Shown piece after piece: positions 47,859 through 56,022 of a DNA stretch of 64,000 nt (position 1 is the first letter of the stretch; each line of letters starts with the position of its first letter). The position numbers were made by a program, and so were the translations under genes. This stretch comes from Stutzerimonas stutzeri (lineage in GTDB: Bacteria > Pseudomonadota > Gammaproteobacteria > Pseudomonadales > Pseudomonadaceae): the NCBI RefSeq assembly GCF_002890895.1, contig NZ_POUL01000004.1:407291-471290 (forward strand), read 5' to 3'. The notes below the pieces were generated by a model that saw nothing but the letters and a program-made list of their open reading frames with translations, searched no databases and was not told the DNA's origin.

Positions 47859-49814
47859 TCAGTCAGCAGTCGAAGTTGCCGACTGATCGAGCATGTGCCG
47901 CACTTTGCCAAGCAGCTCGCCAATCTGAAACGGCTTAACCACCATATCCATGCCTGCCGCGAGAAAGCGATCGCGGCGAACGGCGTTCTCGGCGTAGCCC
48001 GTCATGAACAGCACTGGCAACGCAGGGCGGTGGGTTCGCGCTGCGTCAGCCAGATCCCGCCCGGACAGTTGTGGAAGCCCTACGTCGGTCAACAGCAGAT
48101 CGACGCTGGAATCGTCCTGGAGCACCGACAACGCAGTGGCGACATCGCCGGCTTCGCTGCAGCGGTATCCGGCCTCGCTGAGCATCTCGGCCACCAGCAT
48201 GCGCACTGCCGGCATGTCCTCGACGATCAGTACATGCTCGCCGTTGCCTTGCGGCATGTCGTTGACCAAAGCGGCTACCGATTGCGTGGCAATGGCAGCC
48301 GGTAGCACCAGAGAAACGTGCGTGCCTTCGCCAACAACGCTGCTTAGTCGGGCTTCGCCACCGGACTGCCGGGCAAAACCGTAGATCGAGGACAATCCTA
48401 AACCGGTGCCTTGGCCCAGCGGTTTCGTAGTGAAGAAGGGATCGAAGACCTTACCCAGCACATCCGGCGCAATGCCGGTGCCATCATCTTCCACCGTAAG
48501 TACGACATAGCTTCCGTCAGCCAGGTCCGCATCGCCCTCACACTGCAACGCTGCGGTTCGGATCGTGATGCTGCCGCCACGGGGCAGGGCGTCGCGTGCA
48601 TTGATGACCAGGTTGAGGATGGCGCTTTCGAGCTGGTTGGCGTCGACCTGTGCCACCGCACCTTGCTCGGACAGCTCCAGGTTCAGCGATATGTGCTCGC
48701 CAATGGTTCGCTGCAAGAGTTCCTCGAGCGAGCGAACCTGATCATTGAGGTCGGCCGGGCGTGCATCAAGCGGTTGCTGGCGGGCGAAAGCCAACAGCCG
48801 GTTGGTCATCGAGGCGGCGCTGCGAGCCGAATTCAGCGCTGTATTGGCAAAACGCAGGACGGCATCGGTGCGGCCTTCGTGTACGCGCTTCTTGAGTAGC
48901 TCGATGCCGGTAATGATGCCGGTCAGCAGGTTGTTGAAGTCGTGCGCGATGCCGCCGGTCAGCTTGCCCAGCGCGTCCATCTTCTGGGCCTGCATCAGCT
49001 GCCCTTCGGTGCGCACGCGCTCGGCGACCTCGCGGGCAAGCTCGTTGGTGGCATTGTCGAGTTGCTGCCGCTGTGAGCGCTCGCGTTGACGCTGTTCGGT
49101 AATGTCTTCGATGACGACCAGCCCGAGCTCGGACGCCCGATATGGCGAAACCTGCCACTTGGTTTCACGCCGTTCCCCGGCAACCTGCATGAACAGCGTG
49201 TCTTGCCAGCGTGCACCACTGGCTAGGCTCGCCCGCAGTGTCAGCAGTTTGGAATCCTGTCCTTCGGCCAGGCTTGCCGTAAGCGCCGATGGTTGCGGCT
49301 GGTCACCCAGCAGCAGGGACAGCGCACGGTTGCTCTCGTGGATCTGCAGGTTCGGGTCGATCACCGCGATAGGTGCTGCCACCTGGGAAAAGATTTCACG
49401 AAAGCGAGCCTCGCTTTCGCGCAGCGCATGCTCGGTATCGCGCACACGCAACAGCGTACGCAGCGTCGCCAGAAGCACGTCCGGATCGACAGGGTGGATG
49501 AGGTAGGCGTCGGCCCCCGCGTCCAGGCCGGTAATGATGTCGCCGGTCTGGATTGAGGCTGCCGAAACGTGAATAACCGGCAGCAGCCGCGTGCGGTCAT
49601 CGGTTCGCAGCTGCCGCACGATGTCGAAGCCACTCATGTCCGGTAAGTTCACGTCGAGAATCAGCGCGTCGATTTGCCCGGTGGCGATCAGGCCCAATCC
49701 TTCGGTACCCGTTCCGGCTTCGAGCACGGCATAACCGTGGCGCTCCAGTACCCGGCGTATTGCATAGCGAGTGGCAGCGTTGTCATCGACGATCAGCAGC
49801 CGGCTCTTATCCAT
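47859..49814 (-). CDS. Hybrid histidine kinase of the stressosome operon
   Basis: 651 residues: receiver 1 (LLIVDDNAATRYA, Asp in LILDVNLPD), PAS (~135-240), HisKA with LTGGIAHDFNNLLTG, HATPase (INARDALP, DDGTGIAP, GTGLGLSSI) and receiver 2 (LLLTDVGLPQLSG). Start overlaps the preceding kinase stop by 8 bp. No membrane segment: a soluble kinase that could receive the stressosome signal. Last gene of the six-gene operon. Confidence 0.93.
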   Translation of the reverse strand: MDKSRLLIVDDNAATRYAIRRVLERHGYAVLEAGTGTEGLGLIATGQIDALILDVNLPDMSGFDIVRQLRTDDRTRLLPVIHVSAASIQTGDIITGLDAGADAYLIHPVDPDVLLATLRTLLRVRDTEHALRESEARFREIFSQVAAPIAVIDPNLQIHESNRALSLLLGDQPQPSALTASLAEGQDSKLLTLRASLASGARWQDTLFMQVAGERRETKWQVSPYRASELGLVVIEDITEQRQRERSQRQQLDNATNELAREVAERVRTEGQLMQAQKMDALGKLTGGIAHDFNNLLTGIITGIELLKKRVHEGRTDAVLRFANTALNSARSAASMTNRLLAFARQQPLDARPADLNDQVRSLEELLQRTIGEHISLNLELSEQGAVAQVDANQLESAILNLVINARDALPRGGSITIRTAALQCEGDADLADGSYVVLTVEDDGTGIAPDVLGKVFDPFFTTKPLGQGTGLGLSSIYGFARQSGGEARLSSVVGEGTHVSLVLPAAIATQSVAALVNDMPQGNGEHVLIVEDMPAVRMLVAEMLSEAGYRCSEAGDVATALSVLQDDSSVDLLLTDVGLPQLSGRDLADAARTHRPALPVLFMTGYAENAVRRDRFLAAGMDMVVKPFQIGELLGKVRHMLDQSATSTAD

Positions 49815-50661
49815 CAGCGCGCTCCGTGGAAATCGCGACGGGAATGATTACGTAGAAAGTCGATCCTACCCCCGGTTTGCTGTCGACGCCCACGCGGCCT
49901 CCCAGCAGTTCGGCGAAACGCTTGCACAGCGACAGCCCCAGACCGGTGCCACGCAGACGCTTCTGCAGCGGCGTATCGATCTGCACGAAATCCTCGAACA
50001 GGTTGCCGTGCATGTCTTCCGGAATGCCGATGCCTGTGTCCGTCACGGCGAAGCGAACTTCGCCTTCACCTTCGGCGCAGGCGGAAATGCGCACCTCGCC
50101 GTTCTGGGTGAACTTGAGGGCGTTGGAGATGAAGTTACGCAGAATTTGCGCGAGCTTTTTGTCGTCCGTGTACAGCCGCGGCATGTCGTGCGGCTCTTCG
50201 AAAATCAGATCCACCGCGTTGGCATCGACGATCGGGCGAAACATTCCGCGCAAGGCAGCGAACAGATCCAGCATGTCGAACCAGGCGGGCGATATGGTGA
50301 TGCGCCCGGCCTCGATCTTCGCCAGATCGAGCAGGTCATCGACCATGTCGCTGAGTTCGCCTGCAGCACCACTGATGAACGATACCTGCTTGTGCTGTTC
50401 CGCGCTGAGCGGGCCATCCAGCTCATCGCTGAGCAGGCGCGTAATGCTGCGAATGGAGCCCAAAGGCGTACGGAACTCGTGGCTCATGTACGACAGGAAG
50501 CGGCTTTTCAGGTCCGATGCCTGGCGCAGTTGCTCGGCCTGGGTGTCGAGCTCGGCATACAGCGCGAGGACACCCTGGTTGGTTTCCTCGAGCTCGGCGC
50601 GTAGCAGATCGTTCTCGCTGCGCATCTGTTCGATGAGGTCGTTCGTGTTCGAGTCAGTCAA
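49807..50661 (-). CDS. Soluble histidine kinase of the stressosome operon
   Basis: 284 residues from TTG 50661 (TTG ACT GAC), which has an ideal GGAGG site 6 bp upstream and overlaps the previous stop; the frame extends to a TTG at 50679. Coiled coil (~10-50, RAELEETNQGVLALYAELDTQAEQL) then HisKA with FLSYMSHEFRTPLG, HATPase with NFISNALKFT, DTGIGIP, GTGLGLSL. Without sensor domain, so input must come from partners such as RsbT or the SpoIIE fusion. Confidence 0.9.
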   Translation of the reverse strand: MTDSNTNDLIEQMRSENDLLRAELEETNQGVLALYAELDTQAEQLRQASDLKSRFLSYMSHEFRTPLGSIRSITRLLSDELDGPLSAEQHKQVSFISGAAGELSDMVDDLLDLAKIEAGRITISPAWFDMLDLFAALRGMFRPIVDANAVDLIFEEPHDMPRLYTDDKKLAQILRNFISNALKFTQNGEVRISACAEGEGEVRFAVTDTGIGIPEDMHGNLFEDFVQIDTPLQKRLRGTGLGLSLCKRFAELLGGRVGVDSKPGVGSTFYVIIPVAISTERADG

Positions 50662-51664
50662 CGATTGCCTCCAGTGCAATCACCATAACGGTCACGTCAT
50701 CACGACCGCGACAGAAATCGCGGTGCAACAGCGCTGCAATTATGGCCGGGTGACGATGCACCAGGCCGGGGTAGTCGCGCAGGTCCCAGCGCGACTGCAG
50801 TCCATCGCTGTACATGACCAGCAGCTGTCGGGACTCGACGGGGTAATCGAAGGCGACGGCCTTGCGGAACTGGGAGCCCACGATGCCAGGATGGGATGCC
50901 ATGCCGCGACTCTTTTCAGCAGTCAGCAGGCAGGCCCCGATGTTGCCAATTCCGGCGAAACGCACCTTGCCAGCGTCATGCAAGGCGATCGCTGCTGCCC
51001 CACCGCGCGAACCGGTCATCGCCTGGTGCATGTCGAGCATGCTGGTCGTCGGGTCGGCGAACGGGTTCTCGGCAAAGGCGGCAGCACCTGCCAGGCCGGC
51101 CGCCTCAGCATCTTCGCCATGTCCGATACCGTCGATGACCAACGCGCTGAGTCGCGAGCCATCGACAGCCAGATGCCAGACGTCCCCGCATGCCGGATCG
51201 TTCTTCAGTGAGTGCTGACTGACCCCGAACCGAAGGGGCAGCGCCGAGACGTGCCGCGGGTACAGCTGCGCCAGGACCACCGAACCTCTGCTGTCGGAAT
51301 AAACGTCGAACAGCTGCGCCTGACGCATCAACGCACCGAGCCCCGTGCCCTGCGTGCCGCCAGTGGAGAAGCCATCGGTCAGGCATTCGTTGGGGTTGAA
51401 TCCGGGGCCACGGTCAATGGCGATCAGTTCAACGCCATGTCCGCTCTGCGCCGGTATCGCACGCAGATGCAGAGCACCATGGTGTGCATGCTTGAGCAGA
51501 TTGGTTGCCAGCTCTGTCGCAACGAGCGCCACGCGTCCGGCATCGGTCTCATCGAACGCAAATTCGATGGCAAGCGATTGCGCAACGCGCCGCGCGTGGC
51601 CTACCTGACTTTCGTCTTCGATCGGCAGAACGGTGGTCATCGAGCCCTGAATGTTCATGACCAT
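50654..51664 (-). CDS. HATPase/SpoIIE phosphatase fusion (RsbT-RsbX-like)
   Basis: 336 residues: N-terminal HATPase_c_2 anti-sigma-type kinase domain (ATELATNLLKHA, DRGPGF, GTGLGAL) fused to a C-terminal PP2C/SpoIIE phosphatase (ALVIDGIGHGEDAEAAG, GIGNIGA, MYSDGLQSRWD, GRDDVTVMVI). In Bacillus these are separate RsbT and RsbX. Start overlaps rsbT by 10 bp. Confidence 0.92.
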   Translation of the reverse strand: MVMNIQGSMTTVLPIEDESQVGHARRVAQSLAIEFAFDETDAGRVALVATELATNLLKHAHHGALHLRAIPAQSGHGVELIAIDRGPGFNPNECLTDGFSTGGTQGTGLGALMRQAQLFDVYSDSRGSVVLAQLYPRHVSALPLRFGVSQHSLKNDPACGDVWHLAVDGSRLSALVIDGIGHGEDAEAAGLAGAAAFAENPFADPTTSMLDMHQAMTGSRGGAAAIALHDAGKVRFAGIGNIGACLLTAEKSRGMASHPGIVGSQFRKAVAFDYPVESRQLLVMYSDGLQSRWDLRDYPGLVHRHPAIIAALLHRDFCRGRDDVTVMVIALEAIVD

Positions 51665-52059
51665 TTGGTAATGCTGATGCGCGTGCCGATGCCGGGTGTA
51701 CTGTCGAGCTCGAAGTCGTCGACCAAACGCTTGGCGCCGGTCAGCCCCAGGCCGAGGCCGCCGCCAGAGGTCCAGCCATCGGTCAGGGCCAATTTGATAT
51801 CGGCAATCCCGGGGCCCTCGTCGCGGAAGGTCAGCCGAATGCCGGTACGCGGGCCTTCGTCGAGGATCTCCCAGTCCATGTCGCCGCCGCCACCGTACAC
51901 GACTGTGTTACGGGCCAGCTCGCTGACGGCAGTAACCAGCTTGGTCTGGTCGATCAAGCGCATACCGCTGTCCTGCGCCAGCTTACGGACCGCCTGGCGG
52001 GCCAAGACCACGTCCTGTTCGATCCGTACCGGTGTGCTGCCGCTGCCGCGCACGGTCAT
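51655..52059 (-). CDS. rsbT: Serine/threonine kinase RsbT
   Basis: 134 residues of the GHKL switch-kinase family: N box ELARNTVVYGGGG, DEGPGIAD and GGGLGLGLTGAKRLVDDF. In the stressosome RsbT phosphorylates RsbS/RsbR and is then released to activate its target. Start overlaps rsbS by 4 bp. Confidence 0.94.
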   Translation of the reverse strand: MTVRGSGSTPVRIEQDVVLARQAVRKLAQDSGMRLIDQTKLVTAVSELARNTVVYGGGGDMDWEILDEGPRTGIRLTFRDEGPGIADIKLALTDGWTSGGGLGLGLTGAKRLVDDFELDSTPGIGTRISITKWS

Positions 52060-52418
52060 TTAGCGGCCATCCGTTTATGCAGCAGCTGCATGCCTCTCTC
52101 GACATTGAGCGCCGTGCTGACGCCTTGCAGCGTCAGCCCCAGCTCGACCAGCGTGATCGCGACGGCAGGCTGCATGCCGACCACCACGGTCTCGGCGTCC
52201 ATGATGCTGGACAGACCCGAGATCGAGCTGATCATGCGGCCGATGAACGAATCGACCATGTCCAGCGCGGAGATGTCGATCAGCACCGCTTTGGCGGACG
52301 TCGAGCTGATGCGTTCGGCAAGGTCGTCCTGCAGCGTCATCGCCAGTTGGTCATGCATATCGACCTGAATGGTAACGAGCAGGAACTCGCCCATCCGGAG
52401 TATTGGGATGCGCTCCAT
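52056..52418 (-). CDS. rsbS: Stressosome scaffold RsbS (STAS domain)
   Basis: 120-residue STAS protein. LIDISALDMVDSFIGRMI carries the conserved phospho-Ser (DSFIGR). Binds RsbT in the resting complex. Its ATG overlaps the rsbR stop (TAATG). Confidence 0.94.
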   Translation of the reverse strand: MERIPILRMGEFLLVTIQVDMHDQLAMTLQDDLAERISSTSAKAVLIDISALDMVDSFIGRMISSISGLSSIMDAETVVVGMQPAVAITLVELGLTLQGVSTALNVERGMQLLHKRMAAK

Positions 52419-53269
52419 TACACCGCCTTGCTGACAGTCAGCCCGGAGCGACGCAGCGCAAGCGCCAGCGCATCGGCCAGGGAAGCCTTGGTGACGATGC
52501 CCTGCAGATCCAAGCCGAGGTGCACGATGGTTTGTGCAATCTGCGGACGTACGCCGCTGATGATTGCATCGGCGCCCATCAGGCGGATTGCCGTGACGGT
52601 TTTCAGCAGGTGCTGCGCGACCAGTGTGTCGACGGTCGGCACACCGGTGATGTCGATGATGGCGATTTCCGAACCGGTATCGACGATGCGCTGCAGCAGC
52701 GACTCCATCACCACCTGGGTACGTTGGGAATCAAGGGTGCCGATCATCGGCAGCGCGAGGACGCCATCCCACAGCTTGACCACCGGCGTGGACAGCTCGA
52801 GCAGTTCTTCCTGCTGGCGCTTGATGACCGCCTCGCGGGATTTCTGGAACGTGCGAACCGTGTGCAGGCCGAATTGGTCGATCAGCTCGGACAGCGCCCA
52901 GAGTTGCTCGGCGAGGATCGCCGGCTCATCGGCATATTCGCTCTGCATCAGCGGCATCAGCGGGCGCTTGAACGAAAAGATGAAGCCGGCGGTTTGCTGA
53001 GAGTCGAAGCCGAGCAACACGCGGCTGTGCGACAGCTGTTCGAGGAACTGCCGCATGTCTTCCCAGTTTGATCCGCGCAGATCGGTGGACTCGGCCTGGC
53101 CAGCGCCCTCGATCAGTAAACGGATGAACTCGGCCGTCTGCTGGCGAAACTCTTCGATCTTGACGTTGCGGTACAGGCCGCTGGCTTCAAGTTCGCGGGT
53201 CCAGCTGTCGAGCAGCTCGTGCTCTTTCTTGGCGATTACAGTGAAGGTGCGTTGTTGCAATGAGGCCAT
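52418..53269 (-). CDS. rsbR: Stressosome sensor RsbR paralogue
   Basis: 283 residues: N-terminal RsbRD-type helical domain (~1-150) without heme-globin, PAS or LOV features, and C-terminal STAS (~160-280) with both conserved phospho-Thr sites: GVPTVDTLVAQHLL and ISGVRPQIAQTIVHLGL. First gene of the operon, 34-residue-poor leader and AAGGA site upstream. Signal sensed is unknown. Confidence 0.93.
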   Translation of the reverse strand: MASLQQRTFTVIAKKEHELLDSWTRELEASGLYRNVKIEEFRQQTAEFIRLLIEGAGQAESTDLRGSNWEDMRQFLEQLSHSRVLLGFDSQQTAGFIFSFKRPLMPLMQSEYADEPAILAEQLWALSELIDQFGLHTVRTFQKSREAVIKRQQEELLELSTPVVKLWDGVLALPMIGTLDSQRTQVVMESLLQRIVDTGSEIAIIDITGVPTVDTLVAQHLLKTVTAIRLMGADAIISGVRPQIAQTIVHLGLDLQGIVTKASLADALALALRRSGLTVSKAV

Positions 53270-54239
53270 TGGCGCGGGTCCTTTAGGGGAGGTGCAGCGA
53301 TTGTCGGGTTTGATCCGAATCGCTGACAGGCGTTCCGGTTGAGCAAAACTTCTTACGCTCGATACGCAGGCAGACGGATGGGGCTCTGGAGCAGGCTATA
53401 CCGATCTTGGAGAACCAGGGTAGACGTGTCTTGCTGGCTGACGCCAGGTTGGCTCGAGATAGAGCATGCGGATATCTCGATGTGCTGGTTCCAGTGTAGT
53501 GGCAAAGTGTCGCATTTCGCCTCAAGTTGGTAGCTCGGTCAAGTTTGCCGGACAGACGTCGTGGTCCAGGTCCAGCCGTTTGCTTAAGCAAATCCGCACC
53601 TGGAGGGCGGACAGGAGCCCCATCGGTTTCAGCTGTTGCCTAGTTCGAGGCGGGCGGTGAGCGGCGAGTGGCAGCGGCAACATGTGTCAGGTTTGAAACG
53701 TCGATCGGACCGGTGAGCGGCTTTAGTCATCGTTGCGTAGGCAGCATCGGCAGCTTGGATTGCCGTCGCCAGACGTGTTTATGCCGCGGGCGGCGAGAGC
53801 CGGCCTGGCTTCGCGTGGGGTGAATGGCTACGGAAAAAGGCTTCTCGACACTTGGCGCTCGGTATCCAATGACGACGTCGGCTCGGCGAAACGTGAGCCT
53901 GTTCCAGCTCAATCGTCTGCAGGAAGGGAGTGGAAAATCGATCGCACGTGCGTCAAGGAGATGGGCGCCGGAAACGAAGGTTCGGTAATCGTCTCGGCTA
54001 TCCCCATTCTGGCCAGAGCCCTTGGGAGGTATGGAAGAAGGCGTGGAAACGGCCGAGCAACAAGCCTTTTTCAACGTCCAAGCTTGCCAAGCGCTGCGAG
54101 GTTTACTGTTGGATCAACTCAGGGCGCCAGGGCAAATTCTGCAACGAGCGGCTCAAGCGCAGGCTCGCCCTTCGGTATTCGTCCTATCTGAGCTTGAGCA
54201 GGTTGCCGCGCCGAGCTGAGCAGGGCGCGGTTCAGCCAC
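53270..54239. other. 970-bp region without a convincing gene
   Basis: Open frames on both strands are low-complexity, Arg/Ser-rich and lack ribosome sites or recognisable domains. One + frame at 54022-54219 (FNVQACQALRGLLLDQLRA) has protein-like composition and may be the decayed 3' end of a gene. The rsbR promoter should lie at about 53290-53420. Confidence 0.5.
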
Positions 54240-54917
54240 TTAGAACCAGCGGTCGTTGCGCTTGCGGCCACGGGTCATGGCTGGGAGGATCAAGCCGACC
54301 AGCAGCCCGGCGCCGGCGATGCTGCCGCCGTAAACCATGTAGCGCATCAGTACCTGATTGTTTTCGTCGCCCAAGCGCGCCTGGGCGTCACGCAACTCCG
54401 ATTCGGTGGCAGTGAGGGCTTCGTCCAGGGCCACACGGCGTGCTTCCAGCTCATCTATCAGCGCCTTGCGCGAATCCAGAGTCTCCTGCATTCCCTTGAC
54501 GCGGGTTTTCCACGAATCGTCGATGGTTTTCAGCTCTTCGCTCAGCTCGGCCACTTGTTGCTCAAGCTGCGGCAGACGCTCTGCCTGCCCCGGAACCTCC
54601 TGCAGATCGCTGCTACGGATCCATACCCGGTCGCCATTTTCGCCGCGGACCTGGCTGTAGTCGCCGCTGGTTTCCAGTAGCTCGACTTTCTCGCCGGACG
54701 TGAGGCTGCCGACGATACGGTAGCCGTCGGTTGGGCCGCTGCGCACGTAGGTGGTGAGCGCGTCGCTGACCCAGCGATCAGTGGTCGCCTCCTGGGCATG
54801 GGCTGGCGCGATGACGGCTAGCAGCGTACCGAGCAGACCCGCGTTGAAAGCGCAGCGCTGAGCAGCGGACCAGGACATTCGGGACAAGAGTGCAATGAGA
54901 TGACGAGATAGGGACAT
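54240..54917 (-). CDS. SH3-domain coiled-coil membrane protein (TIGR04211/YgiM-like)
   Basis: 225 residues from ATG 54917 (MSLSRHLIALLSRM). Signal peptide to AHA, bacterial SH3 domain (~48-110: VRSGPTDGYRIVGSLTSGEKVELLE), a long coiled coil (~115-190) and a C-terminal helix (GGSIAGAGLLVGLILPAM) with basic tail. Cell-envelope protein of unknown role. The longer frame to 55310 is antisense-like and rejected. Confidence 0.9.
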   Translation of the reverse strand: MSLSRHLIALLSRMSWSAAQRCAFNAGLLGTLLAVIAPAHAQEATTDRWVSDALTTYVRSGPTDGYRIVGSLTSGEKVELLETSGDYSQVRGENGDRVWIRSSDLQEVPGQAERLPQLEQQVAELSEELKTIDDSWKTRVKGMQETLDSRKALIDELEARRVALDEALTATESELRDAQARLGDENNQVLMRYMVYGGSIAGAGLLVGLILPAMTRGRKRNDRWF

Positions 54918-55225
54918 GGGGTAGTGTTCGCGCTGGCAAAAATGGAGGCCCCGGTGAACGGGCCTAAACATAAGCGGAATTCCGGGCTGACGAAGTACGC
55001 CAGTTGCGTGTTTCGATGAGTCGAACAGCAGGCGTTCCGGAAGTGCCGATCGTAAGCGGGAGGATGTTTTCTCCCAGAATGGAGCCATTGGCCCCTGTAG
55101 TTCTGCAGACAGGACTGACAGCGGGAAGCCCTTGGGGTTCATTAAATTTTCACGATTTTGTGCGGGCGGCGTGTCCAGCACCGCTGCAGGGTGGGCCTGA
55201 ACCAGTGCGAAAGACCAGCTTGCCG
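54918..55225. other. Intergenic region, nothing recognised
   Basis: About 308 bp between two - strand genes; it should hold the promoter of the SH3-protein gene, but no clear motif was identified. Confidence 0.4.
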
Positions 55226-55534
55226 CTAGAGCATTTCGACTGTCTGAGCGCGGATCAACAGATGCTCCTGGCGAAAGCGGGTCTCCAGTGACTTGCGATA
55301 TTCCTTCCACCAGGCACGGTCCAGTTCGGAGGTCATCACTTCATAAATGATCAGGTCGTCTCGCACGGGATGACTGTCGTCTTCCTGCCAGAGCCCGTCG
55401 ACAGGGGCTCGGCTATGGGCGGTCAGGCCACCGAATTTGGTCATGAGTTCGTCCCGTACTTCAGCCAACAAGGACTTTGGCAATGGCTGTTGGGCGTTGT
55501 CGTACAGCGGTAAAAAGAGAAGGACGAGGTGCAT
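55226..55534 (-). CDS. Hypothetical protein
   Basis: 102 residues: MHLVLLFLPLYDNAQQPLPKSLLAEVRDELMTKFGGLTAHSRAPVDGLW, then VRDDLIIYEVMTSELDRAWWKEYRKSLETRFRQEHLLIRA. The shape (beta start, long amphipathic helices) looks like a ferredoxin-like fold. No signal peptide. Not recognised by function, though of clearly protein-like composition. Confidence 0.82.
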   Translation of the reverse strand: MHLVLLFLPLYDNAQQPLPKSLLAEVRDELMTKFGGLTAHSRAPVDGLWQEDDSHPVRDDLIIYEVMTSELDRAWWKEYRKSLETRFRQEHLLIRAQTVEML

Positions 55535-55686
55535 GGTCAGGGTCCCCAGCGATCGGCGTGCTTTGTGATACGACCAACCGGCGCGCGCTCGATGCGACAG
55601 CCGCGGACCAACGGCAGCTCAACGGCGAATTTGCAGGCGCTGCCGGACTCCAACGGATACACGCACTGGCTGGAGGTAATCCCAAA

Positions 55687-56013
55687 ATGGAATCGTCAAC
55701 CCCCTCGGTATCCGCCTTGCAGAAAGCGCAGGACATCACGTCGCGCTGGGCCGACGACGAGCTGGGTGCCGATGAGGCGCAGCATGCGCTCAAATCGATC
55801 TTTGACCACTGGCAGCCCGGCGATGCCACGACCGAAATCGAGCAGATCGCGGAGTCATCGCTGACTGCGGCACGCATTGCTTTTCAGGATTGGCAGCAGC
55901 GCGGCGAGAACTGTGAGGAGCTGGTCACGCAGCTGCGCTGGATTCTCGACCCTTCGAAAGACGGCATCAGCGATCCGGCACTCAATGTCTATGCGCCGCA
56001 ACGTACGGATTGA
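55687..56013 (+). CDS. Hypothetical protein
   Basis: 108 residues from ATG 55687 (MESSTPSVSALQKAQDITSRWADDELGADEAQHALKSIF); the frame to 55477 lacks protein-like composition. Acidic, all-helical in appearance. Convergent with the kinase/phosphatase gene, 9 bp between stops. Function unknown. Confidence 0.75.
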   Translation: MESSTPSVSALQKAQDITSRWADDELGADEAQHALKSIFDHWQPGDATTEIEQIAESSLTAARIAFQDWQQRGENCEELVTQLRWILDPSKDGISDPALNVYAPQRTD

Positions 56014-56022
56014 TGCCTTCGC

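Noticed and set aside
53733..54191. 152-codon + frame
   Set aside because: Arg/Ser/Gly-rich with no ribosome site or domain; looks like non-coding GC-rich DNA.
54918..55310. N-terminal extension of the SH3-domain protein
   Set aside because: Composition changes and the signal peptide begins at 54917.
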